Shown: positions 43,490 to 53,473 of the stretch, piece by piece
How the letters are laid out: each line of letters starts with the position of its first letter
Numbering within the stretch: the first letter of the stretch is position 1
Origin: Flavobacteriales bacterium
Lineage (GTDB): Bacteria > Bacteroidota > Bacteroidia > Flavobacteriales_F > PHOS-HE28
Length of the DNA: 64,000 bases
Reading direction: 5' to 3'
NCBI GenBank assembly: GCA_016721005.1
Contig: JADKJM010000016.1
Coordinates: forward strand, 248,001-312,000
The notes under the pieces: generated by a model
What the model was told of the DNA's origin: nothing
The model's input: the letters and a program-made list of their open reading frames with translations, nothing else
Databases searched by the model: none
Made by a program: the position numbers and the translations under genes

Positions 43490-45917
43490 GGTCTTGGTTC
43501 ATCGGCCTTCTTACCGGAGGTGCGCAATGCACTTCCATCGATCGGCCCTTCCAATTTCAACTCGTCCAGGTCGATATCCGACTCCTCGTCCAGGATATCC
43601 AATAACGGTTCGTCGAAGGCTTTGGTGGTAGCGGTCTTCTCGAAGCTCAACAACAAGGATGGCAGGATGATGAGGTTGGTACACATCGCCACCAACAAGG
43701 TGAAGGAGATGAGCGTCCCCAAAGCTTGTGTGCCGCCGAAGTCGGAGAAGACGAAAAGGCTGAAGCCGCAGAACAACACGATGCTGGTGTACATCATGCT
43801 CACCCCTGCTTCGTGCAGCGCGCCGAGCACGCTCTGTCTCACGTTGTGGCCGGTGAGTTTCAGTTCCTGCCGGTACTTGCTGAGGTAGTGGATGGCATCA
43901 TCCACCGCAATGCCGAATGCGATGCTGAACACCAGCAACGTGCTGGGTTTGATCGCGACATCGAGATAGCCCATGAGGCCCGCTGTGGTGATCAGCGGTA
44001 TCAGGTTGGGGATCAGGGAGACCACCACCATGCGCGCCGAATTGAAGAGCAAGGCCATGAGGCCGGCGATCGCGATCACCGCGAGGATCAAGGAGATCGC
44101 CAGGTTCTTCACCATGTACTTGCTTCCCTCCAGGAAGACCACACTGGTGCCGGTGAGCGTCACCCGGTAATCCTTTGGTGCATAGATGGAATCCACCTCT
44201 GCGCGCAGTCGGCCCATGAGCTCATCCATACGCTCGGTTCCGACATCGGCCACCTGCATGGTGAGCCGCGTGGTGCGCTTGTGCTCGTCCAGGAACGCCC
44301 GTGCGATCCCGCCCTTGTCCTGTGCCGCTTCCAGATAGGGCAGGATGAAACTCTTCTCCGTGCTGTTGAGCAGGGCATAGCGTGCGGGATCGCCGCCATA
44401 GAAGGCCTGCTTGATGAACTTCACCGCGTCGGCGATGGAGAGTGATCTTGAGAGTTCCGGATAGGTGCTCAACGAATCCTGTAGGCGCGACATGCGCTTG
44501 AGGTTCGCATCCTTCAACGCTTGCCCGTCCTTCCTGGTATCCACCACCACTTCCAAAGGGAGCACACCTTTGAATCGACTTTCGAAGAAACGCAGGTCCT
44601 GCATCACCGGATCGTCCATGGGGAGGTCATCCACCACATGGGCCTCGTCCTTCAGTTGCATCACGCCCAGCAACCCGACCACCAACACAAGGCCGGTGAT
44701 GGCATAGACCATGGGCCGGTGATACTGAACGATATCGATCAGCCAGTTCGTGCTGCGGTCCACCCATTTCCGGTCCAGGTGTGCCAAGTGCTTCTCCTCC
44801 GGATCACCTTGGAAGCTCATCATGATCGGCACGAGCAACAGGCTCAAAGCGAAGATCGCCATGATGTTCAACGAAGCGATGATGCCGAACTGCTTCAGCA
44901 CATCGCTGTAGGTGAAGATGAAGGTGCCGAAGCCTGCGGCCGTGGTGGCATTGGTCATGAACGAGGCCCTGCCCACACGGTAGATCACCCGTGTCAGTCC
45001 TTTCACCCGGTTGCGATGTGAGAGGAACTCGTGATGGTATTTGTTGATGAGGAAGATGCAATTCGGGATGCCGATCACGATGATGAGCGGTGGGATCACG
45101 GCCATGACCACGGTAAGCTTGTAGCCCAAGAGGCCTATGGACCCCAATGCCCAGATCACGCTGACGGCCACCACGGTGAGGCACACGAACATCACGCGCC
45201 AGCTTCGGAAGAACAGCAGCAGCAGCAAGGCCACCACCAGGACCATAAGCCCGACGAACATCCTCAACTCGCTCTTGGTGCGCTCCGTGACCACCGTACG
45301 GATGAAGGGCAGGCCACTGTGGTAAACAGGGAAACGACCCTTGGCGAATTCATCCACACGCGCGGTGATGAGATCCACCATGTCGCCCCGATCCTCACTG
45401 TTGAAGCGCTCGGGGTTCACGAATACCATCATCAAGCTGGCGTGCGTGCTATCGTTGTAAAGAAGCCCTTTGTAGAACGGTAGGGAGCGGACAACACGGA
45501 TGATGCTGTCCACCTTCACCTGGCTCTCCGGCTTGCGGCGTACCACCGGGGAGAGGTTGAACTTCTTCAGGCTGTCATTGCGGATGAGTGTGAAGATGTG
45601 CGCTTCGGAGAACACCGAATCCACACCCGGTTGCTGCTTGAGGTCCTGGCCCAGTTGCCACCACGCTTGAAGTTGTCGAGCTCGTAAAGCCGCGGATCCT
45701 CCACGCCCAGTACGATGATGTTCCCGTTCTCGGAGAAATTGGCCAGCAATTCCTCGTACTGCACGTATGCGCTGTCCGTCTTGGGCAGCAGGCCACCGAA
45801 CTTGTAACTCACCTTCACATTCCGGGTCTGCAGGCCGAGGAACACGGTGATCACCCCGATCACCACCAGGATGCCATAGCGGTTCCGAAGGATCCTACTG
45901 GATAGCCAAGCCCACAT
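43486..45917 (-). pseudogene. MMPL/RND-family transporter, broken by one frameshift
   Basis: The coding sequence starts at 45917 (MWAWLSSRILRNRYGILVVI) and continues in a second frame to 43486, about 810 residues in total. The frame changes near 45666: the bases read AAGCGTGGTGGCAACTG, where one more base would give the continuous LDNFKAWWQLGQDLKQQPGV. Twelve membrane helices and two periplasmic loops are readable, with sterol-sensing-like segments (IGIPNCIFLINKYHHEFLSH, SIAFGIAVDDAIHYLSKYRQ). It is a Bacteroidota MMPL/Patched-type exporter of lipids or hydrophobic compounds. A single missing base in otherwise clean codons suggests either sequence error or very recent loss. Confidence 0.8.
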
Positions 45918-45993
45918 TCTTCCTTGCTCGAAAAGCGAAGGCCCAAAGGTGCGAATTGCGGAGTGGACGGGCGCGGATGGGCGACAGCGTCTT

Positions 45994-48429
45994 CTATTTC
46001 CCCAGCACCAGCCCGATCGTGGCCTTCACCACCAGGTTGTCCGCAGGGTCCGGGAAGCTGTTCGGTCCCATGCGATAGAAGGCCCCGACGCCAAGGCCGG
46101 TGAACCCCAGCCGCAGGACATTATCGATCTGCAAACCGCCCTCATAGAACCCATCGGCGAGTGGCGTGAAGGTGTATCCCCGATGTCTTTCCGGATGGCT
46201 GAGCGAACCCCACGCGGCATTCACCACGATCACCGGAACCGGCCTGAACCACTTCCCTTCATAGAGCAACTTCCCAAAACTGTGGCGGAGGTGGATGCTC
46301 CCATAACGATCGGCCAGGAATTCGTTCGGCCGCATGGTCTCGAAGGTGTTCTGTGTCGCAATGGGTGTGCGCGGTTGGTTGGATCCCCGCAGATCGTAGA
46401 GGTAGGTGTAGGGTGAAGTGTCCTCCACGATGCCACCGAGTATGCGCACGCCCAGCACGCCCAGCATGCGCAACCGGAAGCTCTTCTCGATCATGGCATC
46501 CACGCGCCAGAGATCGCGCTCACCAGCATACAAACCTTTCACGGCATTCATCACCTGCACATGCAGGACCGGCCATTTGCTCGGGAGCGCATACTGCCTG
46601 TCGGGGAGTCGGACCAATTGTTCTCGCCATGCGAAGCGGAAGCCGAGTGAAACGGTCCCGAGCAAGGTGCGGTCGCTGAGTACGGTCACGCCCTCCGCGA
46701 CGGGTTCCGCGTATTGATAGCCGATCAGGTTACGGCGCTCGTTGCGTTCGGAGGCGAGCCACATCCGTGTGGAACTGCCGACCCGCCACGAAAGCTCCGC
46801 GCCGTACCGTTCCACTTGGTCCATGCGATCCACGTAGAGCCACCGGTAGCTCTCGGTGCTGGTCATGCTGTTGCGCACACCGGGGAAGGCCACGCCGCCG
46901 CTTTCCACCACATCGTATTCATAGAAGCCTTTCAACTCCGGTCCGATCCCCGGCTTCGGCTTCACCACCAGCTCACCGCCGAACTTGGATGCGGCATCCA
47001 CGAAGCCGTAAGCGTAGTAGCCGCCGATCGACGCGTAGCGCGTGAGTTTGTCGTTGGTATTGAAGCCAGCTCCCAAACGAAGCCCTTCGTATCCGTTGTA
47101 CCGCGCGATCCGGTCCAATCGTAGATCGAACGGGCCAAGGGGTAACCGGCCCGTGGTGAGCCGCTCGAACCATTTGAGCTTCGTTTCGATATGCTCCACT
47201 TCACTGATGCTGTCGATGGTATGGTAGGTGCGGAGTTCCTTGGGTTGGAGTGAGTCCACGCGGAGTCCGTTCCAAAAAGCCTCATCGCGGCGCGCGGCGA
47301 GACGATCCATCACCAGTTCCGGTCCGCGCACTTCCTTGCGGGGGATCGGCACATCCACTTCAATGTCCTTCAGGTAGATGCGCCCGATGCCCATCATCTT
47401 GAAGGTGTTCACTTGGATGAAGTCGAAGAAGAGGAAGGTGTTCAGTTGCACCGGGAACCACACGCCCGACACGCGGTCGAACTGCTGTTGCAGTTTGATG
47501 TTCGTGCCCTTGTCGCGCACGTTGGGTTCGGCGATCACGTGTTGGATCGCGTAGCCATCGGTATTCACCCAGAGCACGCCTTTGAGCGCATCGAACTTGC
47601 GTCCATGTCGTGGCCGGTAGCTGATCACGTACACCGAATCGCGGCCTTGGTACAGCGTGTCCTCCACGATGAACAGGTAACGGTCCGTGCTGTTCGGGCC
47701 GATGGGTCCGAGGTAGCTCTTCTCGTTGATGGAGATCTGCGGTGAATAGATACTGAACGTCTTCGTGCTCGCCGCCAACGCTAAAAGCGTCGGGTCCTTC
47801 AGTCCGCTCACGCGCATGGCCAACACTTCCTCCTTCTCCGCGGCCGGTGGAATGAAGCTCTTGCGCGTGGCGCTTTCGATCAGGAGCAAGTGCTGCTTAT
47901 CGAAGAAGTCGACAGCTTCCTTGTCGCTGCTATCCAATGCGGCTAAGCGCGCCGGATCGTTCAGCAACGCGCTGTCCATGGCGGCCGTGAACACCGTCTT
48001 GCCATAGCTGGTATAGCGGTGCGATCGCTGCCGCATGCTGTCGTTCAACTTGCGGTTCGCGTACACGCGGTCGATGATCCGGTGCGCAGGATTCTCTCCC
48101 GGCAGGATCCGCACTTCCTTCAACTCGAACTGCGCGCGGTGCATGCGGATGATCCCTGGGCTTGCATCATTCACCACGACTTGTAGCGCTTCATAGCCCA
48201 CGTAGCTGAATGCCAACCGCAATGGAAGCACGGGCAAGACGATCGCGAACCGTCCATCGATGTCCGTGGTCGTGCCTTGGCGTGCATCCACCGGCAACAC
48301 ATGCACGAAGGCCAGTGGTTCCAGTGTGCGGTCATCCACCACCCGACCGTGTACCGTCACCTGGCTGTGCAGCTTGGTGAACGATCCGAAAGCGAGTGTA
48401 AGAAGGAGCAGGTAGTAGAAGCAACGCAT
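45994..48429 (-). CDS. DUF5686 / carboxypeptidase-regulatory-like outer-membrane protein
   Basis: 811 residues from the ATG at 48429, which opens a signal peptide (MRCFYYLLLLTLAFGSFTKL). The CarboxypepD_reg-like domain (VTVHGRVVDDRTLEPLAFVH, GTTTDIDGRFAI, SYVGYEA) spans about residues 25-105, followed by the DUF5686 region (HRIIDRVYANRKLND, YLGPIGPNSTDRYLFIVEDT, RFDALKGVLWVNTDGYAIQH-like) and a C-terminal barrel of amphipathic strands (GLRLGAGFNTNDKLTRYASI, GGYYAYGF). Family function is not established. A TACTTTCG box lies at 48466-48473. Confidence 0.85.
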   Translation of the reverse strand: MRCFYYLLLLTLAFGSFTKLHSQVTVHGRVVDDRTLEPLAFVHVLPVDARQGTTTDIDGRFAIVLPVLPLRLAFSYVGYEALQVVVNDASPGIIRMHRAQFELKEVRILPGENPAHRIIDRVYANRKLNDSMRQRSHRYTSYGKTVFTAAMDSALLNDPARLAALDSSDKEAVDFFDKQHLLLIESATRKSFIPPAAEKEEVLAMRVSGLKDPTLLALAASTKTFSIYSPQISINEKSYLGPIGPNSTDRYLFIVEDTLYQGRDSVYVISYRPRHGRKFDALKGVLWVNTDGYAIQHVIAEPNVRDKGTNIKLQQQFDRVSGVWFPVQLNTFLFFDFIQVNTFKMMGIGRIYLKDIEVDVPIPRKEVRGPELVMDRLAARRDEAFWNGLRVDSLQPKELRTYHTIDSISEVEHIETKLKWFERLTTGRLPLGPFDLRLDRIARYNGYEGLRLGAGFNTNDKLTRYASIGGYYAYGFVDAASKFGGELVVKPKPGIGPELKGFYEYDVVESGGVAFPGVRNSMTSTESYRWLYVDRMDQVERYGAELSWRVGSSTRMWLASERNERRNLIGYQYAEPVAEGVTVLSDRTLLGTVSLGFRFAWREQLVRLPDRQYALPSKWPVLHVQVMNAVKGLYAGERDLWRVDAMIEKSFRLRMLGVLGVRILGGIVEDTSPYTYLYDLRGSNQPRTPIATQNTFETMRPNEFLADRYGSIHLRHSFGKLLYEGKWFRPVPVIVVNAAWGSLSHPERHRGYTFTPLADGFYEGGLQIDNVLRLGFTGLGVGAFYRMGPNSFPDPADNLVVKATIGLVLGK

Positions 48430-48481
48430 GCGAGGGGCAACGTCCATCGGACGCACGGAGGGTGCCGAAAGTAACAGGCTG

Positions 48482-48640
48482 TCAACTCAAGGGGCAGGGG
48501 CAGGAGCAGGAGCAAGTGATCGCTCCAGGTAGGTGGCGCGTTTCCTTTTGTTGACGAAGCCGCAACGGCCCGCTCGAAGCCACGAACGCTTGCCCCTGCT
48601 CCTGCCGACTGCTCCTGCCAACTGCTCCTGCTCCTACGCT
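48482..48640. repeat. Low-complexity GGGGCAGGAGCA tracts in inverted arrangement
   Basis: GGGGCAGGGGCAGGAGCAGG near 48491 faces the reverse-complement tract TGCCCCTGCTCCTGCC near 48592-48610 and further CTGCTCCTGC copies up to 48635. They could pair across about 90 bases. They lie between divergent genes; the plus-strand promoter-like TACCTTGC follows. Confidence 0.6.
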
Positions 48641-48642
48641 CC

Positions 48643-48650
48643 TACCTTGC
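48643..48650 (+). promoter_or_regulatory. Putative -7 box TACCTTGC
   Basis: Resembles TAnnTTTG, four bases before the ATG at 48655 of the radical SAM gene. Confidence 0.35.
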
Positions 48651-48654
48651 TCCC

Positions 48655-49677
48655 ATGTTCGCGCGCACCCGTGACGCCATCGAGTGGTCCCGCAAGACCA
48701 CACCCCGGCGGTTGCGCAACGCGGCGGGTTTGTGGACGAGCTACCAGCGCGCGAAACGCACGAAGGATCCACGCATCGGCGGACTACCCTTCAGTATCAG
48801 CTTCGAACCCACCACGGCGTGCAACCTGCGCTGTCCGGAGTGCCCCAGCGGCTTGCGGAGTTTCACGCGGCCGACCGGAAATTTGAGGACGGACCTCTTC
48901 GAACGCGTGATGGATGAGCTCGGCCCCGATCTCTGGGCGCTCACGTTCTACTTCCAAGGCGAGCCGTTCATCAATCCCAGCTTCCTGGACATGGTGGGGA
49001 TCGCTCACGCGAAAGGATTGTACACCAACACCAGCACGAACGCGCACTTCCTCACCGAAGAGAAGGCCGAAGCAACGGTGCGCAGTGGGTTGTCGCGGCT
49101 CATCATTTCACTGGACGGCACCGATCAGGAAACGTACTCCGCCTACCGCCGCGAAGGCGAATTGGCCAAGGTGATCGAAGGCGCGGAACGGATCGTGAAG
49201 TGGAAGAAGAAGCTGAAGAGCCTCACGCCGCACGTGGTCTTCCAGTTCCTGGTGGTGAAACCGAATGAGCACCAGATCCCCGAAGCACGAGCCTTGGCCA
49301 AGCGCATCGGCGTGGACGACCTCTGGTTGAAGACCGCGCAGATCTACGAGCCGAAGGATGATCACCCATTGATCCCCACGCTGGACAAGTACGCCCGTTA
49401 TCGCCGAACAGCGAACGGCACGTGGGAGGTGAAGAACAGGTTGGAGGACGACTGCTGGAAGATGTGGCACAGCTGCGTGATCACATGGGATGGCAAAGTG
49501 GTTCCGTGCTGCTTCGACAAGGACGCGCACCACGTGCTCGGCGATCTGCGCACACACAGCTTCAGCGAGCTGTGGAAAAGCGATGCGTACAATGATTTCC
49601 GTCGGTCGTTGCTGCACGCGCGCAGCAGCATCGAGATGTGCAGGAATTGTAGCGAGGGGAGCCCGGTGTGGACCTAG
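48655..49677 (+). CDS. Radical SAM / SPASM domain protein
   Basis: 340 residues. The radical SAM cluster motif TACNLRCPECPSGL (C-x3-C-x2-C) is near residue 58, with FQGEPFINPSFLDMV and SRLIISLDGTDQETYSAYRR in the TIM-barrel core. The C-terminal SPASM region holds clustered cysteines (DDCWKMWHSCVITWDGKVVP, CCFDKDAHHVLGDL, CRNC) that would bind auxiliary 4Fe-4S clusters. Such enzymes modify peptides or small molecules. No precursor peptide or partner is visible next to it; substrate unknown. Confidence 0.88.
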   Translation: MFARTRDAIEWSRKTTPRRLRNAAGLWTSYQRAKRTKDPRIGGLPFSISFEPTTACNLRCPECPSGLRSFTRPTGNLRTDLFERVMDELGPDLWALTFYFQGEPFINPSFLDMVGIAHAKGLYTNTSTNAHFLTEEKAEATVRSGLSRLIISLDGTDQETYSAYRREGELAKVIEGAERIVKWKKKLKSLTPHVVFQFLVVKPNEHQIPEARALAKRIGVDDLWLKTAQIYEPKDDHPLIPTLDKYARYRRTANGTWEVKNRLEDDCWKMWHSCVITWDGKVVPCCFDKDAHHVLGDLRTHSFSELWKSDAYNDFRRSLLHARSSIEMCRNCSEGSPVWT

Positions 49678-49684
49678 GCGCGAC

Positions 49685-49706
49685 TCCGGGTCAAGCCCTG
49701 AGTGAC
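49685..49706. repeat. REP-like palindrome, degenerate
   Basis: TCCGGGTCAAGCCCTGAGTG is a slightly mutated copy of the REP-like element at 10757 and 60255, placed between two convergent genes (radical SAM and frr). Confidence 0.6.
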
Positions 49707-49727
49707 AACCGTGCGGCGCTCCGCACC

Positions 49728-50288
49728 TTAGACCTTCATGATATCCTTCTCCTTCAACCCAAGGAGGTCCTCCACCTTCTTGTTGTAGGTGCCGGTGAGT
49801 TTCTCCACCTGACCTTCCAGGTCCTTCGCGTGATCCTCCGGTAAGCCATCCTTCTTCGCGGACTTGATCGTGTCCATCGCTTTCTGGCGACTGCTGCGAA
49901 TCCCCACCTTGGCATGCTCGGCCTCGGCGTGTGCCGTCTTCACCAACGTTTTGCGACGTTCCTCCGTGAGCATCGGCACATGGATGATCACGCTCTCGCC
50001 GTTGTTGCTCGGGTTGAAGCCGAGGTTCGCTCCGATGATCGCCTTCTCGATCGGGTCGATCATCTTCTTCTCCCACGGTTTCACGAACAACGTGCGCGCA
50101 TCACCGGTGTTGATGCTCGACACTTGCGTGAGCGGTACCATCTGGCCGTAGTAGTCCACCCGCACGCCCTCGAGCATCGCGGGGTTGGCCGCACCGGCGC
50201 GCACCTTGGTCAATTCGTTGTCGAGGTGCTCAACGGCTTTGTGCATGTGCTCTTCGCACTGCGAAATGGTGGATGCGCTATCGATCAT
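49728..50288 (-). CDS. frr: Ribosome recycling factor
   Basis: 186 residues from the ATG at 50288, matching the family length of about 185; a longer frame start is not needed. Signature VRAGAANPAMLEGVRVDYYG, PWEKKMIDPIEKAIIGANLG, ESVIIHVPMLTEERRKTLVK and the terminal helix KKVEDLLGLKEKDIMKV. It splits post-termination ribosomes with EF-G. A TATTTTTG box lies at 50315-50322. The usual upstream partner pyrH is 840 bp away, on the other side of an oppositely oriented methyltransferase gene. Confidence 0.97.
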   Translation of the reverse strand: MIDSASTISQCEEHMHKAVEHLDNELTKVRAGAANPAMLEGVRVDYYGQMVPLTQVSSINTGDARTLFVKPWEKKMIDPIEKAIIGANLGFNPSNNGESVIIHVPMLTEERRKTLVKTAHAEAEHAKVGIRSSRQKAMDTIKSAKKDGLPEDHAKDLEGQVEKLTGTYNKKVEDLLGLKEKDIMKV

Positions 50289-50314
50289 GGGAACCGGTCT
50301 TGGAAAGTGGATGC

Positions 50315-50322
50315 CAAAAATA
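50315..50322 (-). promoter_or_regulatory. Putative -7 box TATTTTTG for frr
   Basis: An exact TAnnTTTG match on the minus strand, 26 bases before the frr ATG. It would give frr its own promoter, independent of pyrH. Confidence 0.45.
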
Positions 50323-50382
50323 GACACCTCCATCGGACCAATACGCGGCTTTTCCGGCAAGTACCTTCGGCGCCCTCCTACC

Positions 50383-51132
50383 ATGCGCACCGCAAAGGCC
50401 TTCGGACATCTGGTGGAACACATCCTCCGCCTCGGGCCTGTGCGCGGTCTCCGGGTCCTGTGGCTGAAGCAGCGCGGTCCCGGGCAACGCGCCACCATCC
50501 GGCATCGCGATCTGGCGGGTCCGATCACCATCCGCACAGGAAGCAGTGACCTCGCGATCTTCGATGAGGTGGTGATGGGCGGCGGCTATGCCTTTCCGCT
50601 ATCTGCTCCTCCTGCTGTGATCCTGGACATCGGCGCCAACATCGGGTTGGCCACATTGTGGTTCAAGCGTCGCTATCCGAACGCGCGCATCATCGCTGTG
50701 GAACCCGACGCGGAGAATTTCTCGTTGCTTCAACTCAACACCAAAGGCCTGGTCGGGGTCGAACTCGTGCGCGCCGCGATCGCACCTGCCGACGGTCGCA
50801 TCGGCTTCCAGCGCGAAGGGCTCAACCCTTCCGCCTACCACATCCGTTCACTGGAAACCGGTGAAGAAGGCGTGCCTGCGATCTCCATGACCACGCTGCT
50901 CGAACGCTTCGATCTGCAAAAAGTCGATGTGTTGAAGCTGGATATCGAAGGTGCCGAGAAGGAACTCTTCGAGGCTGCTGACCTCAGCTGGATGGACCGC
51001 GTACACACCTTCGCGGTGGAACTGCACGACCGCATTCGACCGGGTTGCGGCCACGCGTTCTTCAGTGCGACATCGCGTGCGAAGCGGAACTACGACGTCC
51101 ACGAATACCTGGTGATCGCGACGAAGGGTTAA
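50383..51132 (+). CDS. FkbM-family methyltransferase
   Basis: 249 residues from the ATG at 50383; longer frames overlap frr antisense. SAM-binding ILDIGANIGLATLWFKRRYP with the acidic end of strand 2 in IIAVEPDAENFSLLQLNT, then VDVLKLDIEGAEKELFEAAD, the FkbM signature. Members methylate sugars or polyketides, often in surface-glycan pathways. The stop overlaps the pyrH stop by 4 bp (convergent). A TACCTTCG box lies at 50362-50369. Confidence 0.88.
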   Translation: MRTAKAFGHLVEHILRLGPVRGLRVLWLKQRGPGQRATIRHRDLAGPITIRTGSSDLAIFDEVVMGGGYAFPLSAPPAVILDIGANIGLATLWFKRRYPNARIIAVEPDAENFSLLQLNTKGLVGVELVRAAIAPADGRIGFQREGLNPSAYHIRSLETGEEGVPAISMTTLLERFDLQKVDVLKLDIEGAEKELFEAADLSWMDRVHTFAVELHDRIRPGCGHAFFSATSRAKRNYDVHEYLVIATKG

Positions 51133-51842
51133 CCCTCCACCAGCGTCCCGACCTTCTCTCCAGCCATCAACCGGCCAAGGTTGCCGGGCTTGTTCATGTC
51201 GAACACGATGATCGGCAACTTGTTCTCCCGGCACAGCGTGAAGGCCGTGAGGTCCATCACGTTCAAGCCTTTCGAATACACTTCGGTGAAGGTGATGCGG
51301 TCGTACTTCGTTGCCGTCTTATCCTTCTCCGGATCAGCGGTGTAAATGCCGTCTACCCGTGTTCCCCTGGGCATCACGTTGGCCTCGATCTCGATCGCGC
51401 GCAAGCTCGCCGCGGTATCAGTCGTGAAGTAAGGATTGCCCGTACCCGCACCGAAGATCACCACACGACCCTTCTCCAAGTGCCGCACCGCGCGACGACG
51501 GATGAAGGGCTCGGCGATGGTGTCCATCTTGATGGCACTGAGCAACCGCGTGTTGTGGCCCTTGTGCTCCAAGGCGCTTTGCAAGGCGAGCGAGTTGATC
51601 ATCGTCGCCAGCATACCCATGTGATCGCCCTGCACCCGGTCGATCCCATTCCCTTCCGCCTGCATGCCGCGATAGATATTGCCTCCACCGATCACGATCG
51701 CCACTTGGACGCCCGTCTTCACGATCGCACTGATCTCACTGGCATAGTGGTCCAAGCGGACGCTGTCGATGCCATACGCTTGGTCGCCCATCAGGCTTTC
51801 GCCGGAGAGCTTCAGGAGGATGCGCTTGTAGGGGTGGGCCAT
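51129..51842 (-). CDS. pyrH: UMP kinase
   Basis: 237 residues from the ATG at 51842 (MAHPYKRILLKLSGESLMGD), the family length. Motifs: AIVIGGGNIYRGMQAEG, GDHMGMLATMINSLALQSAL, VVIFGAGTGNPYFTTDTAAS, DGIYTADPEKDKTATKYDRI and the C-terminal IVFDMNKPGNLGRLM. It phosphorylates UMP to UDP in pyrimidine nucleotide synthesis. Upstream is the degenerate Fic/IS region. Confidence 0.97.
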   Translation of the reverse strand: MAHPYKRILLKLSGESLMGDQAYGIDSVRLDHYASEISAIVKTGVQVAIVIGGGNIYRGMQAEGNGIDRVQGDHMGMLATMINSLALQSALEHKGHNTRLLSAIKMDTIAEPFIRRRAVRHLEKGRVVIFGAGTGNPYFTTDTAASLRAIEIEANVMPRGTRVDGIYTADPEKDKTATKYDRITFTEVYSKGLNVMDLTAFTLCRENKLPIIVFDMNKPGNLGRLMAGEKVGTLVEG

Positions 51843-51850
51843 GCTGCGGG

Positions 51851-52156
51851 ATGTGGTCCGAAGGATCGCTCCGGCGGGGCCAAAGCAACGAAAAAGGAGT
51901 GGCTCAGGAAGCGCTGGCCGAAGTGCGCGCCGCAACCAATCCGGTAAAAACCGTCGGTGATCCTGTGGCAGGCATCCTTCACGCGTTGGAACACCAGGGG
52001 AACGCAGCACGCGCATTCCAACGCCGCGAGTACATGGCCTTCTATCCACGGATCTCCACCGCAACGGCGACACGGGATCTGAAGGAAGCGGCGAGTGTTG
52101 GAAGACTTAGAGCAGAAGGGTGTGGAAGGAGTGTGCGGTATCAAGCTACATCTTGA
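51851..52156 (+). pseudogene. Fic-family protein C-terminal remnant
   Basis: The frame ends YPRISTATATRDLKEAASVG then RLRAEGCGRSVRYQATS, the winged-helix tail found at the end of Fic proteins (typically KATATRDL...GxGRSTRY). No Fic core motif (HPFxxGNGR) exists upstream, where pyrH begins, so only the 3' end survives. Toxin-type or regulatory Fic origin is inferred. Confidence 0.55.
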
Positions 52157-52226
52157 TCAGAGATCCATCACTACTTAGGAAACCTGGCCGAGCTTCCGGA
52201 AGCCTACAAGGTGAGTTGCTGCCTCA

Positions 52227-52400
52227 GAACTGGAAGCCGCTATCAGCATAGGCCGGTCCCACAAGACGTGGTTCGCCGGAGGCTTACTCAACATCTGCAA
52301 ACTCCACAACGACCCCAAGAACAGCGTCAACCGCAAACGCAAGCCCGCCGCTTGGACCGACCACTATCTGGATCTCCTCCTCGGATTCAAGACGCGATAG
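52227..52400 (+). pseudogene. Unrecognised coding remnant
   Basis: An open frame without an obvious start reads ELEAAISIGRSHKTWFAGGL, then LNICKLHNDPKNSVNRKRKP and ends WTDHYLDLLLGFKTR before TAG. Codon use looks coding, and a fragment in another frame just upstream (NLAELPEAYKV) suggests a frameshifted C-terminus of an unknown protein. Confidence 0.35.
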
Positions 52401-52452
52401 CCCTTGGGTTCATATCAATAGCCCAATGATTCATCTGCCAAACCGGGAATAA

Positions 52453-53060
52453 TCATGGAGATGGAATGTCGTGAAGGGATCTTCTTGGGCCAAACTCCAG
52501 ACCAAGGATCAATGAAAGACCATTACCCCGGCGAGGTGTGGACGGCTGTAACGCCAGACCATTGTGTTTCAACCAGGCATATACGTCTCGAATCACAGCA
52601 AAACCGGTGGCCTCAAAGAAGACCCGAGCTCCATTCCAAATAACACGAGAGTATCGACCACCGAAGCGAATTGCAGAACCTACTTGGGACCGTCTCCATC
52701 GTTTGAAACCGTTCTCCAACTCAGAAGGGTAGTTACGTCCATGGCTACTCTGTAAGCGCTAGGTACGACCCCACCTAATACAACCCCCGCATCCCATGTT
52801 TCATACTGTGCCAGATTCATAGCCAAGCCGAAGCCGACTCCGAAGCTCTTGCACCTCATAGATGTTGTGCTTAACAATATCGTCTTATTCGAAAGTGGAA
52901 GAAACAAGCGCTTATTTGCTTCGCGATCGAGCCATCCAAGATCAACCAAGAACGACGTCCGCTCACCTAATTCGTGCCTATAACGGACACCATACATCAA
53001 GTCAGGCTTGGGTACATCGACGGCGACTGTCGAACCTTCCTGACTCGTCCTGATCCGGGT
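52453..53060 (-). pseudogene. 5'-truncated, frameshifted outer-membrane beta-barrel gene
   Basis: Read on the minus strand from about 53040: STVAVDVPKPDLMYGVRYRH, SFLVDLGWLDREANKRLF, GVGFGLAMNLAQYETWDAGV, then a frame change near 52700 into GFKRWRRSQVGSAIRFGGRY ... GNGLSLILGLEFGPRR, stop at 52453. Alternating strands suggest a small barrel. The 5' part is missing exactly where the IS element's left end lies (53041). GC content is lower here than in the neighbours, which may indicate transfer. Confidence 0.6.
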
Positions 53061-53079
53061 TTACGCAAAAGCGAACCTC

Positions 53080-53473
53080 ATGAAGGACGGAACGGACAAG
53101 GAAAAAGGAAGGCCACGCAAATACGATGTGGCGTTCAAACGAATGGGCGATCGGCGAGTACCGGAGCGGTCGCTGGACCATGGAGCAATTGCGTCGGCGA
53201 TACGCCTTGGCGGGCAAGAGCTGTATTGCAGAATGGATGACGCAGATGGACCTTGGTGCGCGGCCACAGCCCTGTGCCGAAGTTTGGGCGATCAACCCCA
53301 AGGAGATGCCCCAGCGCAAGAAGAGCGAACGCAGCGCGGACCTGCGCAACCGGATCAGGGAACTGGAACGGCAACTGGAGGATGAACAGCTCAAGAGCGA
53401 AGCCTATTCCAAGCTGATCGACCTGGCGGAGAGCGAGCACCGGATCGCGATCCGAAAGGCCAATACCAAGTGA
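53080..53473 (+). pseudogene. IS3-type orfA, one-base insertion
   Basis: It begins MKDGTDKEKGRPRKYDVAFK and continues in a second frame as AIGEYRSGRWTMEQLRRRYA ... ERQLEDEQLKSEAYSKLIDL, an HTH followed by a leucine-zipper helix as in IS3 OrfA. The change of frame occurs in the GGG run at 53145-53147, where removing one base restores a continuous reading frame. Confidence 0.75.
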
